Positions 52,641-61,683 of a stretch of 64,000 bases of DNA are shown piece by piece. Position 1 is the first letter of the stretch. The number at the start of each line of letters is the position of its first letter. The notes beneath the pieces are model-generated. The model was not told the origin of the DNA, searched no databases, and worked only from the letters and a program-made list of their open reading frames with translations. The position numbers and the translations under genes were made by a program. The stretch is from Nocardiopsis coralli. GTDB lineage: Bacteria; Actinomycetota; Actinomycetes; Streptosporangiales; Streptosporangiaceae. The stretch is taken from contig NZ_JADBGI010000005.1 of NCBI RefSeq assembly GCF_014892575.1, positions 124,001-188,000 on the forward strand, written 5' to 3'.

Positions 52641-54229
52641 CGCTCCACCTCCTCCTCCGGCGCCGCCCCGGCCCCGCCGTCCGACCGGTCCCGCACCACG
52701 GGCGAGGCCTCCCCGCGGGCGATCGCGTCGACCAGGGCGTCCTCGGTCACCGACGCCCCGGAGAGCTCACCGACCACCGCGCCGTCCTTGAGCACCACGA
52801 CCCGGTCGGCGCCCTCCACCAGTTCCTCCAGGTCGGAGGAGATGAGCAGCACCCCAAGGCCGTCCTCGGCCAGCTCGTCCACCAGCCGCTGCACCTCTGC
52901 CTTGGCGCCCACGTCGATGCCGCGTGTGGGCTCGTCCAGCAACAGCACCGCCGGGTTCAGCGCCAGCCAGCGGGCCAGCAGGACCTTCTGCTGGTTTCCT
53001 CCGGACAGCTCCTCGACCTTCTGCGACGGCCCGGTCGCCTTGATGCGCAAGCGCTCCATGAACGTGGACACGACCCGGTCCACCCGCCGCTCCGAGACCA
53101 ACCCGAACCTGCTGAGCCGGGGCATCGCGGCCAGGGCGATGTTCTCCCGCACCGAAAGGCCCGGCACGATGCCCTCGTGTTTGCGGTCCTCCGGCAGCAG
53201 GCTGATCCCGGCCCGGATCGCCGCGGCCGTCCCGCGACCGCGCACCGGCAGCCCGGCCACCGCGACCCGCCCCTCCTCCAGCGCCAGATCGCCGGCGACC
53301 GCTCGTGCCGTCTCGGTGCGGCCCGACCCGAGCAACCCGCCCAGGCCCACGACCTCACCCGGGCGGATGTCGAGCGAGACCCCGCGCAACCGGTGCCGGG
53401 CCGTCAACGCCTCCGCGGTCAGCGCCGGGGCGCCGCCGGCGACGTCGTGTGCTCCGGCGAAGGTCGTGGCGCCCTCCCGCGCGACCTCCGACATGTCCCG
53501 GCCCAGCATCAGCGCGATGAGCCGCAACCGCTCCAACCCCGCCAACGGACCCGAGTGCACCGCGTGCCCGTCGCGCAGCACCGTGACGTCGTCGCACACC
53601 TCGTACAGCTCGTCCAACCGGTGGCTCACGTAGACCACGGCGATCCCGCGCCCGCGCAGGCGCCCGATCACCTCGAAGAGCGTGTGGACCTCGCGCGGTT
53701 CCAACGACGAGGTCGGCTCGTCCATGATCACCACCCGCGCCCGCGCCGACACCGCCCGGGCCAGCGCGACCATCTGCCGCGCCCCCATCGACAGGTCGCC
53801 GAGCGGGCGCCGCACGTCCACGTGCACCCCGTACTCGCCCAGCGCCTCGGCCGCCTCCCGGTGCATGCGCGGGAAGTCGATGAGCCCGAACCACCGCGGC
53901 TCCCGGCCCAGGAACAGGTTGCGCGCCACGCTCAGCAGCGGCAGCAGGTCGACCTCCTGGTAGATCGTGGCCAGACCCGCCCGCTGCGCCTCCGCCGGGG
54001 TCGCGAAGCCGGCCGGGCGCCCGTCCAGCTCGAGCTCGCCCCCGTCCCGGCCGTGCACACCCGTGAGCACCTTGATCAGGGTCGACTTCCCCGCGCCGTT
54101 CTCACCGACCAGCGCGTGGACCCGGCCGGGGTGGAGGTCCAGGTCCACCCCGGCCAGGGCGCGTACCCCGGGGAAGCGCTTGACGAGCCCGCGGGCCCGC
54201 AGCACCGGCGTGCCCCGGTCAGTAGGCAT
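52637..54229 (-). CDS. sugar ABC transporter ATPase with two ATP-binding domains (YtfR/RbsA-type)
   Basis: A 530-residue fused double ATPase. The first half (about 1-250) has Walker A GENGAGKST and Walker B MDEPTSSL. The second half has LLGSGRTE, which is a degenerate Walker A typical of this family, the signature LSGGNQQKV and LLDEPTRGIDVGAKAE. Its start overlaps the binding-protein gene by 11 bp. It powers import of a monosaccharide. Confidence 0.9.
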   Translation of the reverse strand: MPTDRGTPVLRARGLVKRFPGVRALAGVDLDLHPGRVHALVGENGAGKSTLIKVLTGVHGRDGGELELDGRPAGFATPAEAQRAGLATIYQEVDLLPLLSVARNLFLGREPRWFGLIDFPRMHREAAEALGEYGVHVDVRRPLGDLSMGARQMVALARAVSARARVVIMDEPTSSLEPREVHTLFEVIGRLRGRGIAVVYVSHRLDELYEVCDDVTVLRDGHAVHSGPLAGLERLRLIALMLGRDMSEVAREGATTFAGAHDVAGGAPALTAEALTARHRLRGVSLDIRPGEVVGLGGLLGSGRTETARAVAGDLALEEGRVAVAGLPVRGRGTAAAIRAGISLLPEDRKHEGIVPGLSVRENIALAAMPRLSRFGLVSERRVDRVVSTFMERLRIKATGPSQKVEELSGGNQQKVLLARWLALNPAVLLLDEPTRGIDVGAKAEVQRLVDELAEDGLGVLLISSDLEELVEGADRVVVLKDGAVVGELSGASVTEDALVDAIARGEASPVVRDRSDGGAGAAPEEEVER

Positions 54230-55325
54230 GGGGCAGTTCCTCCTCGGCGTTGGAGGGGTCGTACGCGCGGTCGGTGATGATCAGCTCGGTCCCGACCTCC
54301 TCGCCGGCGCCGAAGCTCTCCGCCGCCTCGAAGGCCAGCGGACCGAACCGCGGGTTGGACTCCACGACACCGTGGATCCACCCGTCGACGATGTGCTGCA
54401 CGGCCTCCTCGGTGCCGTCCACCGTCACGATGGAGACCTCGCCCGATTCCTTGCCCGCGCCGTTCAGCGCGGTCACCGCGCCGATGCCCATCTCGTCGTT
54501 CTGCGCGTAGATCCCGTCGATGTCGGGCTCGGACTGCACCAGCTGCTCGGTCACCGACTGCCCGCCCTCGCGGGTGAAGTCGCCGGACTGCTCGAAGACG
54601 ATCTCGATCCCGGGCGCCTCCGCCTCGATGCGCTCCTGGAACCCCTCGGTGCGTTCGGTGGTGACGTTGTTGCCGGCCGCGCCCAGCAGCACCGCGACCT
54701 CGCCCTCGCCGTCGAGCGCGTCGATCATCTGGTCGGCCGCCCGGCGCCCCTGCTCGACGAAGTCCGAACCGATGAAGGTCACGAAGTCCTCGCAGGCGGT
54801 GCCGTTGATGGCGCGGTCCACGGTGATGATCGGGATGTCCTCGGCGGCGGCCTCGTCCAGCACCGGTTTCCAGCCGTCGGAGTTGAGCGGGGCGATGATC
54901 AGGACCTCGGCGCCCTGCGACATGAGGTCCTGCACGTCGTTGATCTGCTGGGCGAAGTCGGACTGGGCGTTGGAGGTGATCAGGTCCACGCCCCGCTCCT
55001 CCGCCTCGTCGACGATCGACTGCGTCTCGGTGATGCGGAACGGGTTGGACTCGGCCTCGGACTGGGAGAACCCGACCCGCACGTCGGTCAGGTCGAACCC
55101 CTCACCGCCGTACTCGTCGAGCGTGCAGGTCTCGTCGCCGGCCGCGGCCTCGTCCAGGACCTGCTCCTGGCCCTCGCCGCCGCCACCGCCTCCGTCGTCC
55201 TCCGAGGCGTCCTCCTCGGTGCGTGCGCAGGCCGTCACGGCCAACAGCACCGCGGCCGCCGCTGCCGCCGCGGCGAGGGCCGGGCGCGGGCGCCGCGGTT
55301 CCGTCTCCTGTGGATCGTGCTGCAT
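54219..55325 (-). CDS. sugar ABC transporter substrate-binding lipoprotein (YtfQ-type)
   Basis: A 368-residue periplasmic-binding-protein-like lipoprotein with lipobox LAVTAC (Cys33) and a Gly/Glu-rich linker. The mature part has the two-lobed type I fold: RVGFSQSEAESNPFRITET is typical of the galactofuranose-binding YtfQ group, and TVDRAINGTACEDF and YAQNDEMGIGA are conserved ligand-site segments. GAGGA precedes ATG 55325. It heads the binding protein-ATPase-permease-permease operon. With the GH2/AbfB enzyme next door, a furanose (galactofuranose or arabinofuranose) is the likely ligand. Confidence 0.85.
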   Translation of the reverse strand: MQHDPQETEPRRPRPALAAAAAAAAVLLAVTACARTEEDASEDDGGGGGGEGQEQVLDEAAAGDETCTLDEYGGEGFDLTDVRVGFSQSEAESNPFRITETQSIVDEAEERGVDLITSNAQSDFAQQINDVQDLMSQGAEVLIIAPLNSDGWKPVLDEAAAEDIPIITVDRAINGTACEDFVTFIGSDFVEQGRRAADQMIDALDGEGEVAVLLGAAGNNVTTERTEGFQERIEAEAPGIEIVFEQSGDFTREGGQSVTEQLVQSEPDIDGIYAQNDEMGIGAVTALNGAGKESGEVSIVTVDGTEEAVQHIVDGWIHGVVESNPRFGPLAFEAAESFGAGEEVGTELIITDRAYDPSNAEEELPHAY

Positions 55326-55489
55326 GGGGGGTCCTCACGTCGTGCTCGGGGGGATGGGGACGGCGCCCGGAGCGCCGCAGCGGGGTGGGTCCGGGGCGGG
55401 CACCGCTCGGGCGCCCGCCCCGGATCGGGGGGAGGGCCGCCGGCCGCCGTGGCCGGCAGCCCCGGGTCACGGGGCGCGAAGGCCCCCGG

Positions 55490-57802
55490 TCAGGGCGCCC
55501 AAGGGTCCGCGGGCTCCCAGGTCACGTCGGGCAGGAAGCTCTCGGCGGTGTCGTGGTCGCCGTCCTCGCCGCCCATGCCGGCCATCCAGAGCTCGGAGTC
55601 GTGGTGGCGCAGGAACTTGTCGGGATAGTTGTAGGAGCGCAGGGAGACCCCGTCGCCCTCCTGGCCGGGGACCGCACACCAGGTGGCGTCCTCGGCGAAG
55701 GTGTCGGAACCGTCCTCCGACTCCAACGACACCCGCGACTCGTAGTGGCGCAGGTACTCGCCCGGGCGGTCCACCGACTCCAGCGAGTAACACTGGTCGT
55801 CGGCGAGCCCCGGCACGAACTGCCACGTCGCCTCGGACCTCAGCCCGTCGTCGCTGTCGCCGTCCACCGGAGCGGTCCCGCCCAGGCCGTCCTCGTGGGC
55901 CAGGAAACGATCCTCGTGTCCGGGGGTGGTGACCTGCAACGACAGGGGTTCCTCGGTGGGCAGGTCGACACTGCCGCCGACCGGTTCGCCCGCGAGGAGC
56001 TCGCGGTGCGCCTCCGAGAGCACGTCCGCGTCGGGCTTCAGGACCTGCCGGTCGTAGGTCCACATGCCGTTCAGCTCGTTCTCGACGTCGGTGATCTCGG
56101 TGTAGATCGCCGCCGACAGCCCGTGGGTGCGTTCGAGCCGCTGCACCCCGGCCATGAGGCCCACGTAGCGGTGGTTCAGCGAGTCGGTGTCCTCGAGCAT
56201 CTCGTAACCGAACCCGTCGCCCGGGTTCCACTCGTGGCCGTCGACGCGCACCCCGTACCCGCCGAACTCGCCGAGCACCGAGATGCGGTCCTCCTCGGCC
56301 GGTTCCGGGTCGCCCGGACCCACGTAGATGTGGGAGTCGACCGCGTCGCCGTTGCCGGTGTCGTACCAACCCGAGGCGCCCGTGACCAGGCGGGAGGGGT
56401 CCGATTCCTTGACGTCGTCGGTGATACGGGCGCCGTCGTACTGGCCCCAGCCCTCGTTGAACGGGATCCAGTGGGTGATGGAGGGGAACGACCGGTGCTG
56501 GTCGACCATGTTGTGCAGCTCGGTCTCGAACTGCTCCTGGGCCTCGGGGGAGGGGCCGTCGGGCATGTTCGGCATGTCCTGCCAGACGATCAGCCCGAGC
56601 ACGTCGGCCCAGTAGTACCAGCGGTCCGGCTCGACCTTCACGTGCTTGCGCACCGTGTTGTAGCCGAGGTCCTTGTGCGCCTCCAGGTCGAAGCGCAGGG
56701 CCTCGTCGGTGGGCGCGGTCGCGATGCCGTCCGGCCAGTAACCCTGGTCGAGCGTGCCGATCTGGAACACGTACTCGCCGTTGAGGAGCGGGCGCATGAC
56801 CCCGTCGACCTCGCCGGTGTCGATCGACCGCATACCGGTGTACCCCGCGACCTCGTCGGCGGTCTCGCCGTCCTGCTCGAGCGTGACGTCGACGTCGTAC
56901 AGGAACGGGTCGTCGGGCGACCACAGGTGCGGGTCGGGAACCGGGACCCGGATCGGCTCGCCCGGTGCGCCTTCCGCGCTCCCGGCCTCGCCGTCCTCGT
57001 CGCTGACCGACACGTGCGCGGTCGCGCCGTCACCGCCCTCGGCGTGCACGACGACCTCGACCTCCTCGTTCTCCACGTCGGGGGTGACGTCGAGGCGGGT
57101 GGCGTGGGTGTCGGCGACCGGCTCCATCCACACGGTCTGCCAGATGCCGGAATAGGGGGTGTAGAAGATGCCCTCGGGTTCGAGGCGCTGCTTGCCGACG
57201 GGCTGGCCGCCGGAGTCGGTGGGGTCGTACACGCCCACGACGATCTCGTTCTCGCCGTCGGTGAGGGCGTCGGTGATGTCGAACTCGAAGGAGTCGTAAC
57301 CGCCGGTGTGGGAGCCGACCTCGGTGCCGTTCACCCAGACGGTGCTCTCCCAGTCGACCGCGCCGAAGTTGAGGCGCACACGCTGGTCGCCCCAGTCCTC
57401 GGGGACCTCGACCTCCTGGCGGTACCACATGCGTTCGTGGTGTTCCTGGACGTCGGAGAGCGCCGACTCCACGGGGTAGGGCACCAGGATCTCGTCGTCG
57501 AGCGGGGTGCCCAGCGGCGGGTCCTCGCCCTCCTCGGCCGGGGCCCACTCCCAGGTTCCGTTGAGGTTGAGCCAGTCGTCGCGCACCATCTGCGGGCGCG
57601 GGTACTCCGGCAGGGCGTTGTCGGGGCCGACCTCGTCGGTCCACGGGGTGGTCATGGGGGGTTCGGCCTCGGAAACGCCGGCGGGCTGCTCGGCGGAGGC
57701 GGGGGAGGTGGTCAGGACGGGGAGCAGGAGCGCTCCCATGAGAAGGGCGGCCAGGGGTCGGAGGTGGGATCGTCGCTTCGGGGGGACAGGTCGACTTCGC
57801 AT
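55490..57802 (-). CDS. secreted glycoside hydrolase family 2 enzyme with C-terminal AbfB module
   Basis: A 770-residue exported enzyme. Signal peptide (cleavage near SPASA, residue 34), GH2 sugar-binding jelly roll (about 60-220), Ig-like domain, then a TIM barrel with the acid/base Glu in FNEGWG and the nucleophile Glu in LGEFGGYG. The last ~135 residues form an AbfB (CBM42-type) beta-trefoil with FLAHEDG, YLRHYES and FLRHHDSE repeats, which binds arabinofuranose side chains. GGAGG lies 5 nt before ATG 57802. Some GH2 enzymes cleave galactofuranosides or arabinofuranosides. It is divergent from the LacI gene. Confidence 0.88.
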   Translation of the reverse strand: MRSRPVPPKRRSHLRPLAALLMGALLLPVLTTSPASAEQPAGVSEAEPPMTTPWTDEVGPDNALPEYPRPQMVRDDWLNLNGTWEWAPAEEGEDPPLGTPLDDEILVPYPVESALSDVQEHHERMWYRQEVEVPEDWGDQRVRLNFGAVDWESTVWVNGTEVGSHTGGYDSFEFDITDALTDGENEIVVGVYDPTDSGGQPVGKQRLEPEGIFYTPYSGIWQTVWMEPVADTHATRLDVTPDVENEEVEVVVHAEGGDGATAHVSVSDEDGEAGSAEGAPGEPIRVPVPDPHLWSPDDPFLYDVDVTLEQDGETADEVAGYTGMRSIDTGEVDGVMRPLLNGEYVFQIGTLDQGYWPDGIATAPTDEALRFDLEAHKDLGYNTVRKHVKVEPDRWYYWADVLGLIVWQDMPNMPDGPSPEAQEQFETELHNMVDQHRSFPSITHWIPFNEGWGQYDGARITDDVKESDPSRLVTGASGWYDTGNGDAVDSHIYVGPGDPEPAEEDRISVLGEFGGYGVRVDGHEWNPGDGFGYEMLEDTDSLNHRYVGLMAGVQRLERTHGLSAAIYTEITDVENELNGMWTYDRQVLKPDADVLSEAHRELLAGEPVGGSVDLPTEEPLSLQVTTPGHEDRFLAHEDGLGGTAPVDGDSDDGLRSEATWQFVPGLADDQCYSLESVDRPGEYLRHYESRVSLESEDGSDTFAEDATWCAVPGQEGDGVSLRSYNYPDKFLRHHDSELWMAGMGGEDGDHDTAESFLPDVTWEPADPWAP

Positions 57803-57871
57803 GGTTCCTCCGTGTGGCAAGGGGAGATGCGGGGTGCCGACGCAATGGGGGTGCGACGGCGCCTCTTGCTC

Positions 57872-57887
57872 TTTACAACGTGGAAAA
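57872..57887. promoter_or_regulatory. putative LacI-family operator upstream of the GH2 gene
   Basis: TTTACAACGTGGAAAA is a quasi-palindrome centred on CG (5 of 7 arm positions pair), typical of LacI-family sites. It lies 70 bp upstream of the GH2 start. A related sequence occurs before the lacI-type gene at 58037. Confidence 0.45.
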
Positions 57888-58036
57888 CCTGACGTCACCA
57901 CGATGAGAGCACGGCCCCGGGAAGCTGTCCAGACCCGTAACCGACTTCGGGGACCCGGACCATGGAGGGTGGTCCGGCGCCCGTCCGGGTCGCTGTGCCA
58001 GGTTGCGGGGGGTGTTCGAGGGCCGACCCCGTGATG

Positions 58037-58051
58037 TATAACGATGGAAAA
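58037..58051. promoter_or_regulatory. related motif at the LacI-regulator start
   Basis: TATAACGATGGAAAA repeats most of the sequence at 57872 (TAYAACG-TGGAAAA) and overlaps the region just before the regulator's ribosome binding site. Autoregulation is inferred; its palindromic symmetry is weak. Confidence 0.35.
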
Positions 58052-58068
58052 TGACAAGGAGGGCCCAC

Positions 58069-59085
58069 GTGGCCATCAGCCTGAAGGACGTCGCACGGCA
58101 GGCGGGGGTCTCGGTCAAGACCGTCTCGAACGTCGTCAACGGCTACCGGCACGTCACCCCCGAGACCCGGCTCAAGGTGCAGCGGGTCATCGACGAACTC
58201 GGCTACCGCCCCAACCTCACAGCCCGCCACCTGCGCAAAGGACGCACGGGCATGATCGCCCTCGCCGTCCCCGAGCTCCACAACCCCTACTTCGCCGAGC
58301 TCGCCGACGCGGTCATCGAGTACGCCGCCGGCCTGGACTACATCGTGCTGCTCGACCACACCGGGGGACGGCGCGACCAGGAGGTGCTGTTCGCGCAGGG
58401 GTTCCGGGCGCGTGTCATCGACGGGCTCATCCTCAGCCCCATCGAGCTCGAGAACGAGGACCTGCTGGCGCGCGGGGGAGACGCGCCCCTGGTGCTGCTC
58501 GGGGAACGCGAGTACGACGCCCCCTACGACCACGTGGCCATCGACAACGTCGCGGCCGCCCGTACCGCCGCGTCCCACCTCGTCGACATCGGGCGCCGCC
58601 GGATCGCCTTCATCGGCGCGCGCCACGGACGCGCCCGCGCCACCGCCCACCTGCGGCTGCGCGGCTGGCGCGAGGTCATGACCGAGAACGGGCTGCCCAC
58701 CGGCGAGGAGCTCGTCGCCGTCACCGACGGGTACACCCGCGAGGACGGCGCGCAGGCCGTGGCCCGCCTGCTGGACTCGGGGGCGCGGCCGGACGCGGTG
58801 TTCTGTTACAACGACCTGATCGCGGTCGGCGCCATGCGCACTCTCGCCGAACGCGGGCTGCGCGTGCCCGACGACGTCGCGGTGATCGGGTTCGACGACA
58901 TCGAGGAGAGCCGGTACGGGGCGACCACCCTGACCACCATCGCCCCGCACAAGCGGGCAGTTGCCCGTGCCGCCACCGACGCGCTGCTCGAGCGCCTGGC
59001 GGGGGACCGGGAGATCGACCCGCGGCGGTTGCAGCCGGGCTTCGCGCTCGTCACGAGGGAGAGCACGGTCGGCCGGCCGTCATGA
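58069..59085 (+). CDS. LacI-family transcriptional regulator
   Basis: A 338-residue repressor: N-terminal helix-turn-helix ISLKDVARQAGVSVKTVSNVVN (residues 3-24), hinge helix around LTARHLRKGRT, and a type I ligand-binding domain ending TRESTVGRPS. The strong AAGGAGG (58056-58062) places the start at GTG 58069; the earlier ATG 58051 lies within the operator-like motif. It is divergent from the GH2 gene and close to the furanose transporter, so it probably controls both, with the imported sugar as inducer. Confidence 0.9.
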   Translation: MAISLKDVARQAGVSVKTVSNVVNGYRHVTPETRLKVQRVIDELGYRPNLTARHLRKGRTGMIALAVPELHNPYFAELADAVIEYAAGLDYIVLLDHTGGRRDQEVLFAQGFRARVIDGLILSPIELENEDLLARGGDAPLVLLGEREYDAPYDHVAIDNVAAARTAASHLVDIGRRRIAFIGARHGRARATAHLRLRGWREVMTENGLPTGEELVAVTDGYTREDGAQAVARLLDSGARPDAVFCYNDLIAVGAMRTLAERGLRVPDDVAVIGFDDIEESRYGATTLTTIAPHKRAVARAATDALLERLAGDREIDPRRLQPGFALVTRESTVGRPS

Positions 59086-59141
59086 CGGCCACCGGCAACG
59101 GTGCTCCGTGCCCATGCCAGTGCGCGTGCCCACCAGCAACG

Positions 59142-59184
59142 CCCCGTGTCGTGCGTGAGTGCAGGCGAGTGCGTGGGGACGGGG
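59142..59184. repeat. dispersed hairpin element, copy 3
   Basis: Core GTGCGTGAGTGCAGGCGAGT (59151-59170) and following GCGT, flanked by CCCCGT/ACGGGG arms (59142-59147 with 59179-59184). It is the most diverged copy, 57 nt after the LacI-type gene. Confidence 0.5.
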
Positions 59185-59311
59185 AGGTTCTTGCGCCCGG
59201 TGTGAAGCGTTCCTCGGGTCGGTGTGCGCGGGGACGGGGCGGGTTCTGGGTCGGGGCTTCCTCGCAGATGAGGGCCCCTTGTGGTCGGGCTTCAGGCGTT
59301 TCCGCTCCGCG

Positions 59312-59339
59312 TCGGGCACTCGCTGGCGCTCGCGCCCGA
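59312..59339. repeat. dispersed hairpin element, copy 4 (reverse orientation)
   Basis: Core GCACTCGCTGGCGCTCGCGC (59316-59335) is the reverse complement of the copy 1 type core with one change; short TCGG/CCGA arms pair. Confidence 0.55.
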
Positions 59340-59650
59340 TGTGGAGCGTCTTGGGGGTGCGGTTGCGCCCGGTGTGGAGCGTTACTTGGGGCGGTGCGCG
59401 AGGGGGCGGGGCTTGCCGGTAGGTGCATGTCTCCTGTGGTCGGGCTTCAGGTGTTCCCGCTTCGCTCTGAGCACTCGCCGGCGCTCGCGCTCAGAGCGAA
59501 GCGTTCCTTGGGTTGACGCTCGCACCCGACGCGGAGCGTTCCTTGGGCGGGTGCTCGGGCCCGACGCGGAGCGTCTTGGGGGTGCGGTTGCGCCCGGTGT
59601 GGCGCGTTCCTTGGGGCGGGTGCTCGGGCCCGACACGGAGCGTCTTGGGG
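59338..59650. repeat. degenerate tandem repeats in the LacI/M48 convergent gap
   Basis: Short units of ~33 bp built around GGAGCGTYYTTGGGG recur at about 59345, 59377, 59500, 59535, 59569, 59602 and 59634, with GGTGCGGTTGCGCCCGGTGT and GCGGGTGCTCGGGCCCGAC alternating between them. A larger segment starting TGTGGTCGGGCTTCAGG occurs twice (about 59280 and 59436). No coding potential is supported across 59086-59665. Confidence 0.7.
59459..59502. repeat. dispersed hairpin element, copy 5 (reverse orientation)
   Basis: Perfect 12-bp arms GCTTCGCTCTGA / TCAGAGCGAAGC (59459-59470 and 59491-59502) enclose the core GCACTCGCCGGCGCTCGCGC. This is the best-formed copy in the window. Confidence 0.8.
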
Positions 59651-59665
59651 CCGTGAACGTGGCGC

Positions 59666-60769
59666 TCAGGGGCGGTCGCTGCTGTTGCCCCCGCCGTTGT
59701 CCCCGGCGTCCCCGCCGTCGCTTCCGTTCTCGCCCCCGTTACCGGGGCGACCGCCACCGCGCCAGCGCTCGGCGACGGAGTCGAAGATGCGCCCGCCCGC
59801 ACCGGCGGCACCGCCGGCCACGTCACGCACCACGCTCACCAGCGGGTCCTTGGTCCGGTTCCAGTCCTCGCGGTAGGAGTCCGCCGCACGGCCCGCCTCC
59901 TCGCTGACCCGGGACTCCGAGTCCTGGGTGCGGCGCGGGTACTCCCCGCCCAGGATCCGCTCGTACTCACCGCTCTCCAACCAGCGCTGCATCTCGGCCA
60001 CGCGCACCACGGCGAACGGGTGGCTGGCCGGAACCGTCGACATCAGCTTCAGCACGCTGTCGACCGCGTCGCCGCCCGCCTCGTACTCGCGGGCCTGCTC
60101 CATGAACGCGTCCGGGTTCATCTCCGAGAGGTTCGAACCCCCGGCCAGCTTCATGAGCGCGCGCTTGGCGGCGTCCGGGTTCTGGCAGGCCAGCAGCCCC
60201 GCACGGTCGGCCGAGAGCTCCGACTTGCGGTGCCACTCCTTGAGCGCCACCAGGATCGCCTGGATCGCGAGCGCACCCAGTGGGATCCACATGATCTTCT
60301 GCGCGATCCACACCAGGAGCAGCAGGAGCGTGCGGTACACGGCGTGCCCGCTCAGGATGTGGCCGACCTCGTGGCCGATGACGAACCGCTTCTCCTCGGC
60401 GTCGAAGAGGTCGAACAGGCCCGTCGTCATCACGATGAACGGCTTCTTGCGCCCGATCGCCATCGCGTTCGGGGTGGGGTCCATCTTGACGTAGAGCTCG
60501 GGCACGTCGTCGAGGTCGAGCACGTACGCGGCGTCGCGCAGGTAGTCGTGCAGCTCCGGGAACTGGGTCGGGCCCACCCGCACCGCGTTGGCGAGGAACA
60601 ACAGGCGCAGCTGTCGTTCGCTGACCCGGCCGAACAGGCTCTTGACCAGGACGTCGAAACCGCTCAGCGAACGCAGCGCGACCAGGGCGCCGCGGTCCGC
60701 GGGGTGCTCGTAGGCGCGGGGTGAGAGGTCGGGGAGACGGACGCGTACGCGGTCTGGTGAGTTGGCCAT
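59666..60769 (-). CDS. M48-family metalloprotease (HtpX-like)
   Basis: A 367-residue zinc peptidase with the HExxH motif as VIGHEVGHILSGH and the third ligand in the downstream helix (KSELSADRAGLL, a Glu). A hydrophobic segment (LLLLLVWIAQKIMWIPLGALAIQAIL) between them indicates membrane association. The N-terminus (PDLSPRAYEHPADRGAL) and the Gly/Asn/Asp-rich C-terminal tail are low complexity. Proteins of this class take part in membrane protein quality control. It is divergent from nadD. Confidence 0.88.
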   Translation of the reverse strand: MANSPDRVRVRLPDLSPRAYEHPADRGALVALRSLSGFDVLVKSLFGRVSERQLRLLFLANAVRVGPTQFPELHDYLRDAAYVLDLDDVPELYVKMDPTPNAMAIGRKKPFIVMTTGLFDLFDAEEKRFVIGHEVGHILSGHAVYRTLLLLLVWIAQKIMWIPLGALAIQAILVALKEWHRKSELSADRAGLLACQNPDAAKRALMKLAGGSNLSEMNPDAFMEQAREYEAGGDAVDSVLKLMSTVPASHPFAVVRVAEMQRWLESGEYERILGGEYPRRTQDSESRVSEEAGRAADSYREDWNRTKDPLVSVVRDVAGGAAGAGGRIFDSVAERWRGGGRPGNGGENGSDGGDAGDNGGGNSSDRP

Positions 60770-60933
60770 ATCGGCATGCTATGCGCGTGCAACGGGCTTG
60801 ACCATGGTTCCGGGGCAACGAGATATGACGTGTTCTCCCGGGGGTGCGGATCGGACGCAGTGGGCCGGGCGGGAAGACGATGCCGCCCGAGTCCGTTGAA
60901 CCCCGTGAGGGCGGGAAGACGAGGGAGTGCCCG

Positions 60934-60961
60934 TTGCCGTCCGCGGGGCGTCGACTAGTCT
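60934..60961 (+). promoter_or_regulatory. putative nadD-rsfS promoter
   Basis: TTGCCG (60934-60939), a 16-bp spacer and TAGTCT (60956-60961) predict initiation near 60968, 45 nt before the nadD start. Confidence 0.5.
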
Positions 60962-61012
60962 CGGTTGGCCGAAACCGGCAACGGCCACGTCCACGGCGAA
61001 ACGGAGCGCACA

Positions 61013-61666
61013 GTGGCGCACGCAGCGAAAGGCGGGTCCCAGGGAGGGATCTCCCCCGCACGGCGGGGCGGTGCTTCACCGACCAAGGTCGGCATCATGG
61101 GCGGGACCTTCGACCCGATCCACCACGGCCACCTCGTGGCCGCCAGTGAGGTCGCCCACCTGTACGGGCTCGACGAGGTCGTCTTCGTCCCCACCGGACA
61201 GCCCTGGCAGAAGGACCTCGACAAGGTCACCCCGTCCGAGGACCGCTACCTCATGACGGTCATCGCGACCGCGGAGAACCCCACGTTCCGGGTGGACCGC
61301 ATCGAGATCGACCGCCAGGGGCCCACCTACACCCTCGACACCCTGCGCGAACTCCGGGCCTCCTACGGGCCCGACGTCGACCTGTACTTCATCACCGGGG
61401 CCGACGCGCTCGGTGCCATCCTGAGCTGGCACAACGTCGACGAACTCTTCCACCTCGCGCATTTCGTAGGCTGTAACCGGCCCGGTCACCACCTCAGCGA
61501 CACCGGACTGCCCGAGGGCAAGGTCTCGCTCGTGGAGGTCCCCGCGCTCGCCATCTCCTCCAGCGAATGCCGCGAGCGCGTGCGCAAGGGCGAACCCATC
61601 TGGTACCTCGTGCCGGACGGGATCGTCCGCTACATCAACAAGACCGGGCTCTATCTCGAGAGCTGA
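61013..61666 (+). CDS. nadD: nicotinate-nucleotide adenylyltransferase
   Basis: A 217-residue enzyme making deamido-NAD from nicotinate mononucleotide and ATP. The nucleotidyltransferase motif [12 protein letters not shown] and the C-terminal [13 protein letters not shown] are diagnostic. GTG 61013 (GGAG 6 nt upstream) is preferred; TTG 60965 would start before the predicted transcript. An N-terminal ~28-residue Gly/Ala/Ser-rich extension precedes the fold. First gene of nadD-rsfS-phosphatase. Confidence 0.94.
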   Translation: MAHAAKGGSQGGISPARRGGASPTKVGIMGGTFDPIHHGHLVAASEVAHLYGLDEVVFVPTGQPWQKDLDKVTPSEDRYLMTVIATAENPTFRVDRIEIDRQGPTYTLDTLRELRASYGPDVDLYFITGADALGAILSWHNVDELFHLAHFVGCNRPGHHLSDTGLPEGKVSLVEVPALAISSSECRERVRKGEPIWYLVPDGIVRYINKTGLYLES

Positions 61667-61683
61667 AAGGCAGTAAGCAGAAC

